NCBI GenBank assembly: GCA_034435315.1
Contig: DAOTYB010000105.1
Span: 1-7,522, forward strand
Direction: 5' to 3'
Length of the DNA: 7,522 nt
Source of the DNA: VGOB01 sp034435315
GTDB taxonomy: Bacteria > Chloroflexota > Anaerolineae > UBA4142
Shown: piece by piece, positions 1-5,604 of the stretch
How positions within the stretch are numbered: the first letter of the stretch is position 1
How the letters are laid out: every line of letters starts with the position of its first letter
Position numbers and translations under genes: made by a program
Notes under the pieces: model-generated
Database searches by the model: none
What the model was told of the DNA's origin: nothing
Seen by the model: the letters and a program-made list of their open reading frames with translations, nothing else

Positions 1-116
1 TTGCGAGGAGCGTTTTTTGCGACGAAGCAATCTCCGCGTTACGATCTGCGGTGGGCAACGTTGGGGATTGCTTCGCAGAAATCGCTCGCAATGACAGAGC
101 GGGCTGAACGGTTACC
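1..116. repeat. Palindromic interspersed repeat, copy 1 (cut by left window edge)
   Basis: An imperfect palindrome. The outer arms are TTGCGAG (1-7) and CTCGCAA (85-91). The inner arms are CGAAGCAATC (23-32) and GATTGCTTCG (66-75), a perfect 10 bp that extends to 35/63 with one G-T pair. The left end, probably GTCA before base 1, lies outside the window. The right end runs into CTGAACGGTTACC (104-116), a diverged form of the GTAACTACTCAG boundary motif seen at 7395-7407. The repeat is closely related to 7296-7407. Open frames across it (for example 1-216) come from the repeat and are not genes. Whether it is a MITE-like element or encodes a structured RNA cannot be told from one window. Confidence 0.75.
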
Positions 117-123
117 ATTTCAA

Positions 124-194
124 GTAACCATGCAAAAATTTTTCCGCTTGGGTGGGGCGAAAGATTTTTCGCCCCAACAGGATAACTACTCAGC
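124..194. repeat. Second intergenic repeat: hairpin plus boundary motif
   Basis: GTAACC (124-129) mirrors GGTTAC (110-115) at the end of the preceding repeat. The core is a hairpin with stem TGGGGCGAAA (153-162) and TTTCGCCCCA (167-176), 10 perfect base pairs around a GATT loop. The segment ends in TAACTACTCAGC (183-194). The same 12-mer occurs in reverse orientation at 7395-7406. The hairpin is not followed by a T-run on either strand in the position of an intrinsic terminator, so a repeat element is more likely than a terminator. Confidence 0.55.
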
Positions 195-223
195 CGTCCT
201 ATCCATCGCGAAATAGCCCCACC

Positions 224-260
224 CCCTTTCCCCATGCCGCAGAACGGCGTGGGGAGGGGG
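224..260. repeat. GC-rich hairpin 1 of the upstream cluster
   Basis: CCCCATGCCG (230-239) pairs with CGGCGTGGGG (245-254) around a CAGAA loop, with one G-T pair. The stem extends outwards to 224/260 through T-A, G-T and C-G pairs. It lies 165-200 bases before the OsmC gene. No T-run follows, so a simple intrinsic terminator is not supported. It looks like one member of a block of palindromic repeats filling 196-424, in which I see no gene. Confidence 0.6.
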
Positions 261-277
261 AAACAAAGAGAATAGGG

Positions 278-311
278 GTGTGGGCGGGCGGCGAAGCCGC
301 CCGCCCTACAC
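278..311. repeat. GC-rich hairpin 2: 11-bp perfect stem with GAA loop
   Basis: GGGCGGGCGGC (282-292) and GCCGCCCGCCC (296-306) form a perfect 11-bp stem with a GAA triloop. The stem continues through GTGT (278-281) and ACAC (308-311) if T307 bulges out. It is one of the most stable hairpins in the window and carries no coding signal. From general familiarity, modules of this GGCGGCGAAGCCGCC type are scattered intergenically in many GC-rich environmental genomes. This was not checked here. Confidence 0.65.
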
Positions 312-316
312 ACCTC

Positions 317-360
317 CTCATCCCCTTTCCTCCCTGCATGGTGGGGAGAGAGAAGATGAG
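317..360. repeat. GC-rich hairpin 3, nearest to the OsmC gene
   Basis: CTCATC (317-322) pairs with GATGAG (355-360). Inside, pyrimidine-rich TCCC-type sequence faces GGGGAGAGAG, giving an imperfect stem around GCATGGT. It ends 64 bases before the OsmC start. The remaining 361-414 is comparatively A/T-rich and should hold the promoter of the plus-strand cluster, but I see no convincing -35/-10 pair there. Confidence 0.45.
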
Positions 361-424
361 TGGGATCAAGCCGTCAAAATAAAAAGTTTGCGACCGTTGA
401 AGGTATAGCATAGCGGAGGAAAAA

Positions 425-850
425 GTGTCGAAGAAAACAGCATCTGTGCGCTGGCTGGAAGGATTGGTCTTTGAAACACAGACCGAATCGGGTCATCGGG
501 GTTATCTCGATGCATTTCCCAGAGAAGGTGAAACCAGTCGCGGACCTACACCGATGGAGTTGGTTCTGGTCGCAGTGGCGGGTTGTACGGGAATGGATGT
601 CATTGAGATTCTACGCAAGAAACGGCTCAACGTGACGGGACTCGAAGTCAAGGTCACCGGCACACGCGCCGAAACCTACCCAATGGTGTACACCGAACTC
701 GATGTGACGTACATCGTGCGCGGCAAAGATATTCCCGCGAGCGCGGTGGAACAGGCGATCAAACTCTCGGAAGAAAAGTACTGTAGCGTCGGCATTATGC
801 TCAGCAAAAGTGCCAAAATCAACAGTCGCTACGAGATCATCGCCGAGTGA
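425..850 (+). CDS. OsmC/YhfA-family protein
   Basis: 141 residues, the usual length for a single-domain OsmC-family protein. Members are cytoplasmic dimers. The characterised OsmC/Ohr enzymes reduce organic peroxides with two cysteines, while the YhfA-like branch has no settled role. Both expected cysteines are present: C54 in the helix motif GCTGMD after GPTPMELVL (40-48), and C120 in EKYCSVG. A C-terminal YEI strand closes the domain. The start is GTG at 425, fixed by GGAGGA at 415-420 four bases upstream. The gene leads the plus-strand cluster, and a ferredoxin gene starts 7 bases after its stop, implying co-transcription. Family assignment is firm. The substrate is unknown, and the sequence looks more like the general OsmC/YhfA type than classical Ohr. 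Confidence 0.9.
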   Translation: MSKKTASVRWLEGLVFETQTESGHRGYLDAFPREGETSRGPTPMELVLVAVAGCTGMDVIEILRKKRLNVTGLEVKVTGTRAETYPMVYTELDVTYIVRGKDIPASAVEQAIKLSEEKYCSVGIMLSKSAKINSRYEIIAE

Positions 851-857
851 CAGAGGG

Positions 858-1058
858 ATGAGACAAAACTATCGCGTGCCGTATGTGGATGCGGATAAGT
901 GCCAACTCTGTCAACACTGCCCTCTACGCGCCCAATGTCAAGCCCGAGCCATCGTGCAGTTCGAAGCATACGAACTACCCTACATTGACCGCGACCTTTG
1001 TCGCGCCTGTGGCGTTTGCATAGAAGCGTGCCCCTACGACGCGATTGTTGCGGAATGA
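858..1058 (+). CDS. Small 2x[4Fe-4S] ferredoxin-like protein
   Basis: 66 residues with eight cysteines in two groups. C15, C18, C21 and C27 are spaced C-x2-C-x2-C-x5-C. C48, C51, C54 and C58 are spaced C-x2-C-x2-C-x3-C and followed by Pro, the classical bacterial ferredoxin pattern. The first group has a longer last gap and Pro after the third cysteine. The protein should be a cytoplasmic electron carrier or an Fe-S subunit of a larger enzyme. I chose ATG 858. A purine-rich GAGGG touches this start directly, which is unusually close. GTG 810, inside the OsmC gene, would add 16 residues with no ferredoxin character. It lies between the OsmC and nfo genes with gaps of 7 and 19 bases, so it is probably co-transcribed. 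Its redox partner is not visible. Confidence 0.85.
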   Translation: MRQNYRVPYVDADKCQLCQHCPLRAQCQARAIVQFEAYELPYIDRDLCRACGVCIEACPYDAIVAE

Positions 1059-1077
1059 AATCAAGCGAAAGGTGCTT

Positions 1078-1926
1078 ATGTATCTTGGCGCGCATATGTC
1101 CATCGCTGGCGGCGTAGAGAACGCGGTTCTGCGCGGCCACCGCGTCGGCTGTCAGGCGATTGGAATGTTCACCAAAAACAACAACCAGTGGAAAGCCAAA
1201 CCGCTAACGCACGAGGACGCGGAGCGTTTCACCGCCGCGCTCATCAAAACGGGGATTCGCCCGGTCGTCGCGCATACGTCGTACCTCATCAATCTTGGCT
1301 CGCCTGATACCGCGCTGTGGAAAAAATCCATCGCGTCAATGGAAGACGAATTGCAGCGCGCCGAACTGCTGGGCATTCCGTACCTTGTGCTACATCCGGG
1401 TTCGCACACCGGCAAAGGCGTCGAGTACGGCATCCAGCGCGTCGCCGACGCGTTCAATCGCATTCACGAGAAATTGCCGCACCTGCGCGTGATGACATTG
1501 CTCGAACACACGGCGGGGCAGGGCACGAACCTGGGGCATACGTTCGAGGAACTCGCGCGAATGCGCGACCTCATCGTCGAAAAAGCGCGCATCGGTTTTT
1601 GCGTGGACGCGTGCCACCTCTTTGCCGCGGGCTATGACTTGCGTTCGCCCGAAACGTATGCCGATGTGTTCAAACGTTTCGACGATGTGATTGGCATCGA
1701 ACATCTCAAGGCGTGGCATCTCAACGATTGCAAAGCCGAATTGGGATCACGCGTGGATCGGCACGAACACATTGGCAAGGGCAAACTGGGTAAAGCGGCG
1801 TTCAGAAATATTTTGAACGATCCGCGCTGGCGCGATTTGCCCGGCATTCTGGAAACGCCCAAGGGTCCGGAGATGAAAGAGGATGTGATGAATTTGCGTG
1901 TGCTGCGAGCACTGATCGCACAATGA
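1078..1926 (+). CDS. nfo: Endonuclease IV (AP endonuclease)
   Basis: 282 residues, full length for this TIM-barrel family. Endonuclease IV cleaves DNA 5' of abasic sites and removes blocked 3' ends in base-excision repair, using three zinc ions. The full set of expected metal ligands can be read: H66 (VVAHTSY), H106 (LHPGSH), E143 (LLEHTAGQG), D177 and H180 (CVDACH), H214 (WHLNDCK), D227 and H229 (RVDRHEHIG) and E259 (LETP). The start is ATG 1078, where MYLGAHMSIAGG matches the family N-terminus, with AAAGG six bases upstream. TTG 1045 in the same frame would overlap the ferredoxin gene and add 11 unlikely residues. The stop codon TGA (1924-1926) lies in the first unit of an 8-bp tandem repeat. 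Identity and activity are very likely. Confidence 0.97.
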   Translation: MYLGAHMSIAGGVENAVLRGHRVGCQAIGMFTKNNNQWKAKPLTHEDAERFTAALIKTGIRPVVAHTSYLINLGSPDTALWKKSIASMEDELQRAELLGIPYLVLHPGSHTGKGVEYGIQRVADAFNRIHEKLPHLRVMTLLEHTAGQGTNLGHTFEELARMRDLIVEKARIGFCVDACHLFAAGYDLRSPETYADVFKRFDDVIGIEHLKAWHLNDCKAELGSRVDRHEHIGKGKLGKAAFRNILNDPRWRDLPGILETPKGPEMKEDVMNLRVLRALIAQ

Positions 1927-1977
1927 GCCAATGTGCCAATGAACCAATGTGCCAATGAGCCAATGAGCCAAATGTGC
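1921..1977. repeat. 8-bp tandem repeat (CAATGAGC/CAATGTGC) over the nfo stop codon
   Basis: About seven units of period 8 with consensus CAATGWGC run from 1921. The last unit has one extra A. The first unit supplies the last nfo codon (CAA) and its stop (TGA). Because 8 is not a multiple of 3, the TGA triplets at 1924, 1940 and 1956 fall in three different frames. No hairpin or T-run is apparent. The repeat fills most of the gap before the next gene. Confidence 0.9.
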
Positions 1978-2014
1978 AGAAAATCTCGCGCGCTGCAGGA
2001 ATTTGAAAAATGTG

Positions 2015-2632
2015 ATGTTACAAATCTCTACGCGTGACATCGAACAGCAAATTGCGCGTTACGCGCTGCGATTTGATGCGCTGAAAGATGACGAAATCGA
2101 ATGGCGCTATCAGCCGCCGCCGTTCGTGGCGGCGTTTGTCGCGTTCATCGAGCAATTTCAACGCGTGCCCACGCAAACCGAGTTCGTGGATTTCTACATC
2201 GCGCAAAATCGCGTCGCACTGAACGACGCATTTCGGCGCAAGTGGCAACCGCACGAACACGCGGCGAAAAAGCGCGCGCTCCTCGCGCGCGCCGCGCGCG
2301 CATATCCCTCGTTCGTGCGCGATCTCTACTTTGGCGCGCTCTTGCGCGAGCAGGGCTTGCAGGTCGAGTATGACACCAGACACGATGTTGAAGAGGGGAT
2401 TGATTTGACGGTCACGCACGCGGGCGCGCGCGTGCATCTGCATCTTTTCCTTGCCAGTCCGCGCGGCAAGCAAGGTCGCGCCAAAAAAGATCAGCGGCAC
2501 TCGTTCAGGGGCAAGCATCTCGATGTGGTACTGCGGCGCGAGGAATGCAAACGCGTGGGCAAGTTCTGGCTGCCCACGCTTCAGCATGTTAAGCAAGTCA
2601 AAGCATTTTTCTCAGTCGGAGAACACGGATGA
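2015..2632 (+). CDS. Unrecognised protein, possibly a degenerate PD-(D/E)XK-type nuclease fold
   Basis: About 205 residues, soluble, with no signal peptide or membrane segment. I do not recognise the family. Residues 1-110 look mainly helical and basic, with a PTQTEFVDFY motif near 52-61. Residues 115-185 look alpha/beta: VEYD (117-120), EEGIDLTV (126-133), the hydrophobic strand VHLHLFL (140-146), then a Lys/Arg-rich loop. The acidic strand, GID turn and following strand recall restriction-endonuclease-like folds, but no clear (D/E)-x-K is present. The start is uncertain: ATG 2015, GTG 2012 and TTG 2003 are in frame. The only Shine-Dalgarno-like sequence, AGGA (1997-2000), is too close to TTG and rather far from ATG. 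Its stop overlaps the ltaE start (ATGA at 2629-2632), implying translational coupling. Confidence 0.75.
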   Translation: MLQISTRDIEQQIARYALRFDALKDDEIEWRYQPPPFVAAFVAFIEQFQRVPTQTEFVDFYIAQNRVALNDAFRRKWQPHEHAAKKRALLARAARAYPSFVRDLYFGALLREQGLQVEYDTRHDVEEGIDLTVTHAGARVHLHLFLASPRGKQGRAKKDQRHSFRGKHLDVVLRREECKRVGKFWLPTLQHVKQVKAFFSVGEHG

Positions 2633-3666
2633 AACGCATTGACCTGCGCAGTGACACGGTAACTTTACCAACGCCCCAGATGCGCGCCGCGATGGCAACC
2701 GCCGAGGTGGGTGATGATGTGTTTGGCGAAGATCCCACCGTGAATCGGCTCGAAGAAATGGCAGCGGCGTTGATGCACAAGGACGCCGCGCTCTTTGTGG
2801 CGAGTGGCACAATGGCAAATCTCGTCGCGTTCCTCACGCATTGCGGACGCGGCGATGAGGTGATCGTTGGCGACAAGGCGCACTCGTTCATCAACGAAGT
2901 GGGGGGAATGGCAGCACTGGGTGGTATTCATCCGCGCGCGATTCCGAATCAACCCGATGGCACGCTTGCCCTCGCGGACATTCAAAACGCGATTCGCGGC
3001 GACAATGTGCATTGGCCCCGCACCCGACTCATCGCGCTCGAGAACACGCACAATGCCTGCTACGGCGCGCCGCTCACGCCGGCGTATCACCGCGCCGTGT
3101 CCGAGATTGCGCGCGCGCGCGGCATTCGTGTCCACACCGACGGCGCGCGCATTTTCAACGCGGCTGTCGCGCTGGGTGTATCCGCCGCAGAACTCGCGCA
3201 GCACACCGATACGATTTCGTTTTGCCTGTCCAAGGGCTTGAGCGCGCCGGTCGGTTCGCTCCTCTGCGGACCGCGCGAGTTCATCGCCGAGGCGCGCCGG
3301 AATCGCAAGATGGTCGGCGGGGGAATGCGTCAAGCCGGCGTCATCGCCGCCGCAGGCATGGTCGCGCTCGAGACGATGATCGAGCGACTGGCGGACGATC
3401 ACGCGAACGCGCGCCACCTGGCGCAAGGTCTTGCCGAAATCCCCGGCATCGCGCTCGATGTGGCGCGCGTCCAGACCAACATCGTCTTTTTCGATTTAAC
3501 GAACCACCTCACCGCGCAACAACTCGCCGAACGCACGGCGCGCGACGGTGTCCTCATCGGTGTTGCCGGCACGCAGCGTATCCGCGTTGTGACCCACTAT
3601 GGCATCGAACGCGCGGATGTGGATACGGCACTCGCAGTCATTCGACGCGCGGTGGTTAGTGGTTAG
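2629..3666 (+). CDS. ltaE: Low-specificity L-threonine aldolase
   Basis: 345 residues, the usual length for this PLP-dependent fold-type I family. It cleaves threonine or allo-threonine to glycine and acetaldehyde in the cytoplasm. Family landmarks occur in order: the N-terminal IDLRSDTVTLPT (4-15) and GDDVFGEDPT (28-37), the phosphate-binding SGTMAN (59-64), H85 expected to stack on PLP, D171 in HTDGAR contacting the pyridine nitrogen, K202 in CLSKGLSAPVG forming the Schiff base, then GGGMRQ (230-235) and the C-terminal IRVVTH. ATG 2629 overlaps the stop of the preceding gene by four bases, so it is probably translated by coupling. Its last codons and TAG stop lie inside a 7-bp tandem repeat (3652-3700). 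The function is well supported. Preference for L-threonine or L-allo-threonine cannot be read from sequence. Confidence 0.96.
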   Translation: MKRIDLRSDTVTLPTPQMRAAMATAEVGDDVFGEDPTVNRLEEMAAALMHKDAALFVASGTMANLVAFLTHCGRGDEVIVGDKAHSFINEVGGMAALGGIHPRAIPNQPDGTLALADIQNAIRGDNVHWPRTRLIALENTHNACYGAPLTPAYHRAVSEIARARGIRVHTDGARIFNAAVALGVSAAELAQHTDTISFCLSKGLSAPVGSLLCGPREFIAEARRNRKMVGGGMRQAGVIAAAGMVALETMIERLADDHANARHLAQGLAEIPGIALDVARVQTNIVFFDLTNHLTAQQLAERTARDGVLIGVAGTQRIRVVTHYGIERADVDTALAVIRRAVVSG

Positions 3667-3700
3667 TGGTTAGTGGTTAGTGGTTAGTGATTAGTGGTCA
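3652..3700. repeat. 7-bp tandem repeat (GTGGTTA) over the ltaE stop codon
   Basis: Seven contiguous units of period 7 run from 3652 to 3700. The first five are exact GTGGTTA, followed by GTGATTA and GTGGTCA. The repeat encodes the last ltaE residues and its TAG stop (3664-3666). TAG triplets at 3657, 3664 and 3671 fall in three different frames. The form resembles the heptameric short tandemly repeated repetitive (STRR) sequences described in cyanobacteria. That is an analogy, not an identification. Confidence 0.93.
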
Positions 3701-3766
3701 GTTTTCAGTGTTCGGTTTTCAGTATTCAGTCATCTGGCCACTGTCCACTGACCACTGTCCACTGTC
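3694..3766. repeat. Inverted tandem arrays between convergent genes; possible bidirectional terminator
   Basis: GTGGTCAG (3694-3701) is mirrored by CTGACCAC (3748-3755). More broadly, the GTGGTTA array faces a second array at about 3738-3766 with units TCCACTG/ACCACTG, which reads CAGTGGA/CAGTGGT on the minus strand. As RNA the arms could form a long imperfect stem, since many C-to-T differences become G-U pairs. The two arrays abut the stops of ltaE (plus strand) and the CoA-transferase beta gene (minus strand). A role in ending transcription from both sides is plausible but inferred. The TTTT stretches at 3702-3718 are in the loop, not after the stem. Confidence 0.55.
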
Positions 3767-4532
3767 AAATATACAACCGCTGCGGATCAATCTCCTCGCG
3801 CAACAGGCGCAATTCCTCCGCCGAAGGTGGCGCGTTCACTCCCACGTGTTCCGCAATCACCAACTCAAAGCCGGTGTTGGCGATGACTTCCTCCACCGTC
3901 ACGCCGGGATGGGTCGCCTTCAAGCGCATCCGACACGTGACCGGGTCGTAATCCATCAGCGCGAGCGTGGAGACCACGTTGACGGGACCAGTGCCGCGCG
4001 GCAAGCCCGCGCGTTCGCGCGCGCCGGGTCCGCTGAGATAGCCCGGCGTGGTGATGAAATCCACGCGCGGTACAAAACGCCGTTTATCGTGTTGCACAAT
4101 CGCGACGGTGCGCCAGCAGAGACTCCCCACATCGTTAGCACCGCCACTGCCGGGCAAACGCGCGCGCGGATGATCGTGCTCGCCAATCGTTGTGCTGTTC
4201 AGATTGCCATACGGATCAATCTGCGCGCCGCCGAGAAAGCCATAATCAATAAAGCCGCGCTGCGCGGTCTCCATAATGTCGCAAATCCCCGATGCGGCAA
4301 CCGCACGTTGAAACGTGTGCGCACCTCCCACCGCCGTCGGTAACTTGTCAAAGATCGCTCCCGTGCCACCGAATTCGAAAATCGGCACGATGTTGGGCGC
4401 ATGCATTTTCATCGCCAGCATCGCCGCCAGCATCGGAATGCCGGTGCCGATGAACGTCGTCGTGCCATCCTGAAACAAGCGCGCCGCAACGCAAATCATC
4501 AATTCGGATTTGGAATAAGCAGGATTCGACAT
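3765..4532 (-). CDS. CoA-transferase family I beta subunit (glutaconate CoA-transferase B / IpdB-like)
   Basis: 255 residues, normal for a family I beta subunit. These heterodimeric cytoplasmic enzymes move CoA between carboxylic acids through a glutamyl-CoA intermediate. IpdAB relatives instead open a ring in steroid degradation. Visible features are the N-terminal helix SKSELMICVAARLFQDG (7-23), GTGIPMLAA (29-37), E53 in IFEFGGTG at about the position of the catalytic beta-Glu of glutaconate CoA-transferase, GGAQIDPYGNLNST (101-114) and the family signature PGSGGANDVG (127-136). The start is ATG at 4530-4532, with GGAGGA (4537-4542 on the complement) four bases upstream. It follows the alpha gene by 28 bases, so the two form an operon. 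The stop abuts a 7-bp repeat array. The family is firm. The substrate is unknown, and no dedicated pathway gene is nearby. Confidence 0.9.
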   Translation of the reverse strand: MSNPAYSKSELMICVAARLFQDGTTTFIGTGIPMLAAMLAMKMHAPNIVPIFEFGGTGAIFDKLPTAVGGAHTFQRAVAASGICDIMETAQRGFIDYGFLGGAQIDPYGNLNSTTIGEHDHPRARLPGSGGANDVGSLCWRTVAIVQHDKRRFVPRVDFITTPGYLSGPGARERAGLPRGTGPVNVVSTLALMDYDPVTCRMRLKATHPGVTVEEVIANTGFELVIAEHVGVNAPPSAEELRLLREEIDPQRLYI

Positions 4533-4545
4533 TCAGTCCTCCCTC

Positions 4546-4573
4546 ATCACGTTTCGCGTCTCACGCTTCACGC
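4546..4573. repeat. 7-bp repeat over the alpha-subunit stop and alpha-beta spacer
   Basis: Four degenerate period-7 units on the plus strand: ATCACGT, TTCGCGT, CTCACGC and TTCACGC. On the minus (coding) strand they read GCGTGAA, GCGTGAG, ACGCGAA and ACGTGAT. They supply the last alpha-subunit codons and its TGA stop (4563-4561), then run on into the spacer just before the beta-subunit ribosome-binding site. Confidence 0.7.
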
Positions 4574-5541
4574 TGCATTCGCCGCGCTACCAACTCCGCC
4601 AGACGCGCTTCGCCAAACAAATCGAGATAGGCGCGATGGTCAGGCACGTTGTGCACGTACTTGTCCAGATACGCTTGCGCGCCCTCCGCCGTCTGACTCG
4701 CGTCAATCCATTCACGATACGCCACATCGTCGCGATCGTACACGTACGCCATCTCGCCGGGATGCGAACCAAACGGCGCGTGCACCACGGCGTCCACCAG
4801 ATAGTACGGAATGATGGTGCGTTCGGGATACTTGCGAATCTCGGTGGTGGAGATGAGTTCCTCGGCACTGACAATCACGCGCTTGCTCGCGCGCGCCATC
4901 TCAAAGGCAAAGCCGGTGATGCCATCAATCTGCGCATTGCCAAAACGATCGGCGCGGTGCACGTGAATCAGCGCGACATCGAGAATGAGCGCGGGGAGCA
5001 AACAGACCGGCATTCCGGTGAACGGATCGGTGACGACCTTTGCCGCGCTGTACTCGAACGTATCCGAGCCGAGCATCGCGCGCGTCGGGATGAACGGCAC
5101 CCCCATCGCGGCGGCTTTCATCCGCCAGGTGATCGCGCCGTTCGACCATTCGACGCACGTCTCCACCTGACCCGATTCGACAGCACGGCGGAACACAGCG
5201 GATGCGCCAAACACTTCCAACCCGATGTAGGTCACGTCCAATTTCTTGACTAGCCCCGCCGCCAGCCACAAATCCAGTTCCAGCACTCCTTGACCGCAGA
5301 CGCGCAAATCTTTTTTGCGCTGGCGAATCACCTCGCGCGTCAGCGACATTGGACAGCGCACGCTACCGTACAATTCCGTGCCGATGTAACAGCCATCGCT
5401 GACAAAGCGGCTCACCGCCTCGTGTTCGCTCATCACCTTGTCCACCAGCCGCCGCGATTTCTGGGTGCGATTCCACTCGCGGAACGCTTCGAGGTCCGGG
5501 GGTTGAATCAGTTCACCACGTCCCTGTGCGATTACCTGCAT
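4561..5541 (-). CDS. CoA-transferase family I alpha subunit (glutaconate CoA-transferase A / IpdA-like)
   Basis: 326 residues, usual for GctA/IpdA-type alpha subunits, which pair with the beta subunit encoded next. Recognisable segments are the early helix KVMSEHEAVSRFVSDGCYIG (35-54), a strand-rich CoA-transferase core, RADRFGNAQIDG (196-207) with the DxxGN turn, and the C-terminal signature VVHAPFGSHPGEMAYVYDRD (252-271). I chose ATG 5541 because AAGGAGGA (5557-5550 on the minus strand) lies eight bases upstream. An in-frame start at 5595 would read through that site and through the predicted promoter -10. A TTGACT/TAGAAT promoter precedes it, so it can be transcribed independently of the peptidase gene 73 bases upstream. 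Direction of catalysis and substrate are unknown; candidates are a dicarboxylate, an aromatic-derived or a steroid-derived acid. Confidence 0.9.
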   Translation of the reverse strand: MQVIAQGRGELIQPPDLEAFREWNRTQKSRRLVDKVMSEHEAVSRFVSDGCYIGTELYGSVRCPMSLTREVIRQRKKDLRVCGQGVLELDLWLAAGLVKKLDVTYIGLEVFGASAVFRRAVESGQVETCVEWSNGAITWRMKAAAMGVPFIPTRAMLGSDTFEYSAAKVVTDPFTGMPVCLLPALILDVALIHVHRADRFGNAQIDGITGFAFEMARASKRVIVSAEELISTTEIRKYPERTIIPYYLVDAVVHAPFGSHPGEMAYVYDRDDVAYREWIDASQTAEGAQAYLDKYVHNVPDHRAYLDLFGEARLAELVARRMQREA

Positions 5542-5572
5542 TGGTGTTTTCCTCCTTTCTCTAATCTCTAAC

Positions 5573-5600
5573 ATTCTACCACGCCGCGCGTACAAGTCAA
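5573..5600 (-). promoter_or_regulatory. Predicted sigma70-type promoter for the CoA-transferase operon
   Basis: On the minus strand TTGACT (5600-5595) is followed after 16 bases by TAGAAT (5578-5573). Each differs from the -35 and -10 consensus by one base. Transcription would begin near 5566, giving a leader of about 25 bases that contains the AAGGAGGA ribosome-binding site (5557-5550) before ATG 5541. This is the best promoter candidate in the window. No operator-like dyad is obvious within it. Confidence 0.7.
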
Positions 5601-5604
5601 ACCG

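Noticed and set aside
1..216. Frames across the left-edge repeat
   Set aside because: They translate repeat arms and hairpins. No ribosome-binding site or domain is present.
388..411. TTGCGA with TATAGC/TAGCAT as the OsmC promoter
   Set aside because: The spacing is only 10-12 bases and the -10 would nearly touch the ribosome-binding site. The real promoter was not identified.
1921..1977. Possible CRISPR-like array
   Set aside because: The units are contiguous 8-mers without spacers and no cas gene is nearby, so it is a simple tandem repeat.
2018..2596. 192-codon open frame on the minus strand
   Set aside because: It lies wholly antisense to the 2015-2632 gene in GC-rich sequence, where such shadows are common. 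It has no recognisable motif and no independent ribosome-binding site of note.
2665..3426. 253-codon open frame on the minus strand
   Set aside because: It is antisense to ltaE, whose catalytic motifs are complete. The translated product is Arg/His-rich without domain character.
4636..5253. 205-codon open frame on the plus strand
   Set aside because: It is antisense to the CoA-transferase alpha gene and has no family motifs.
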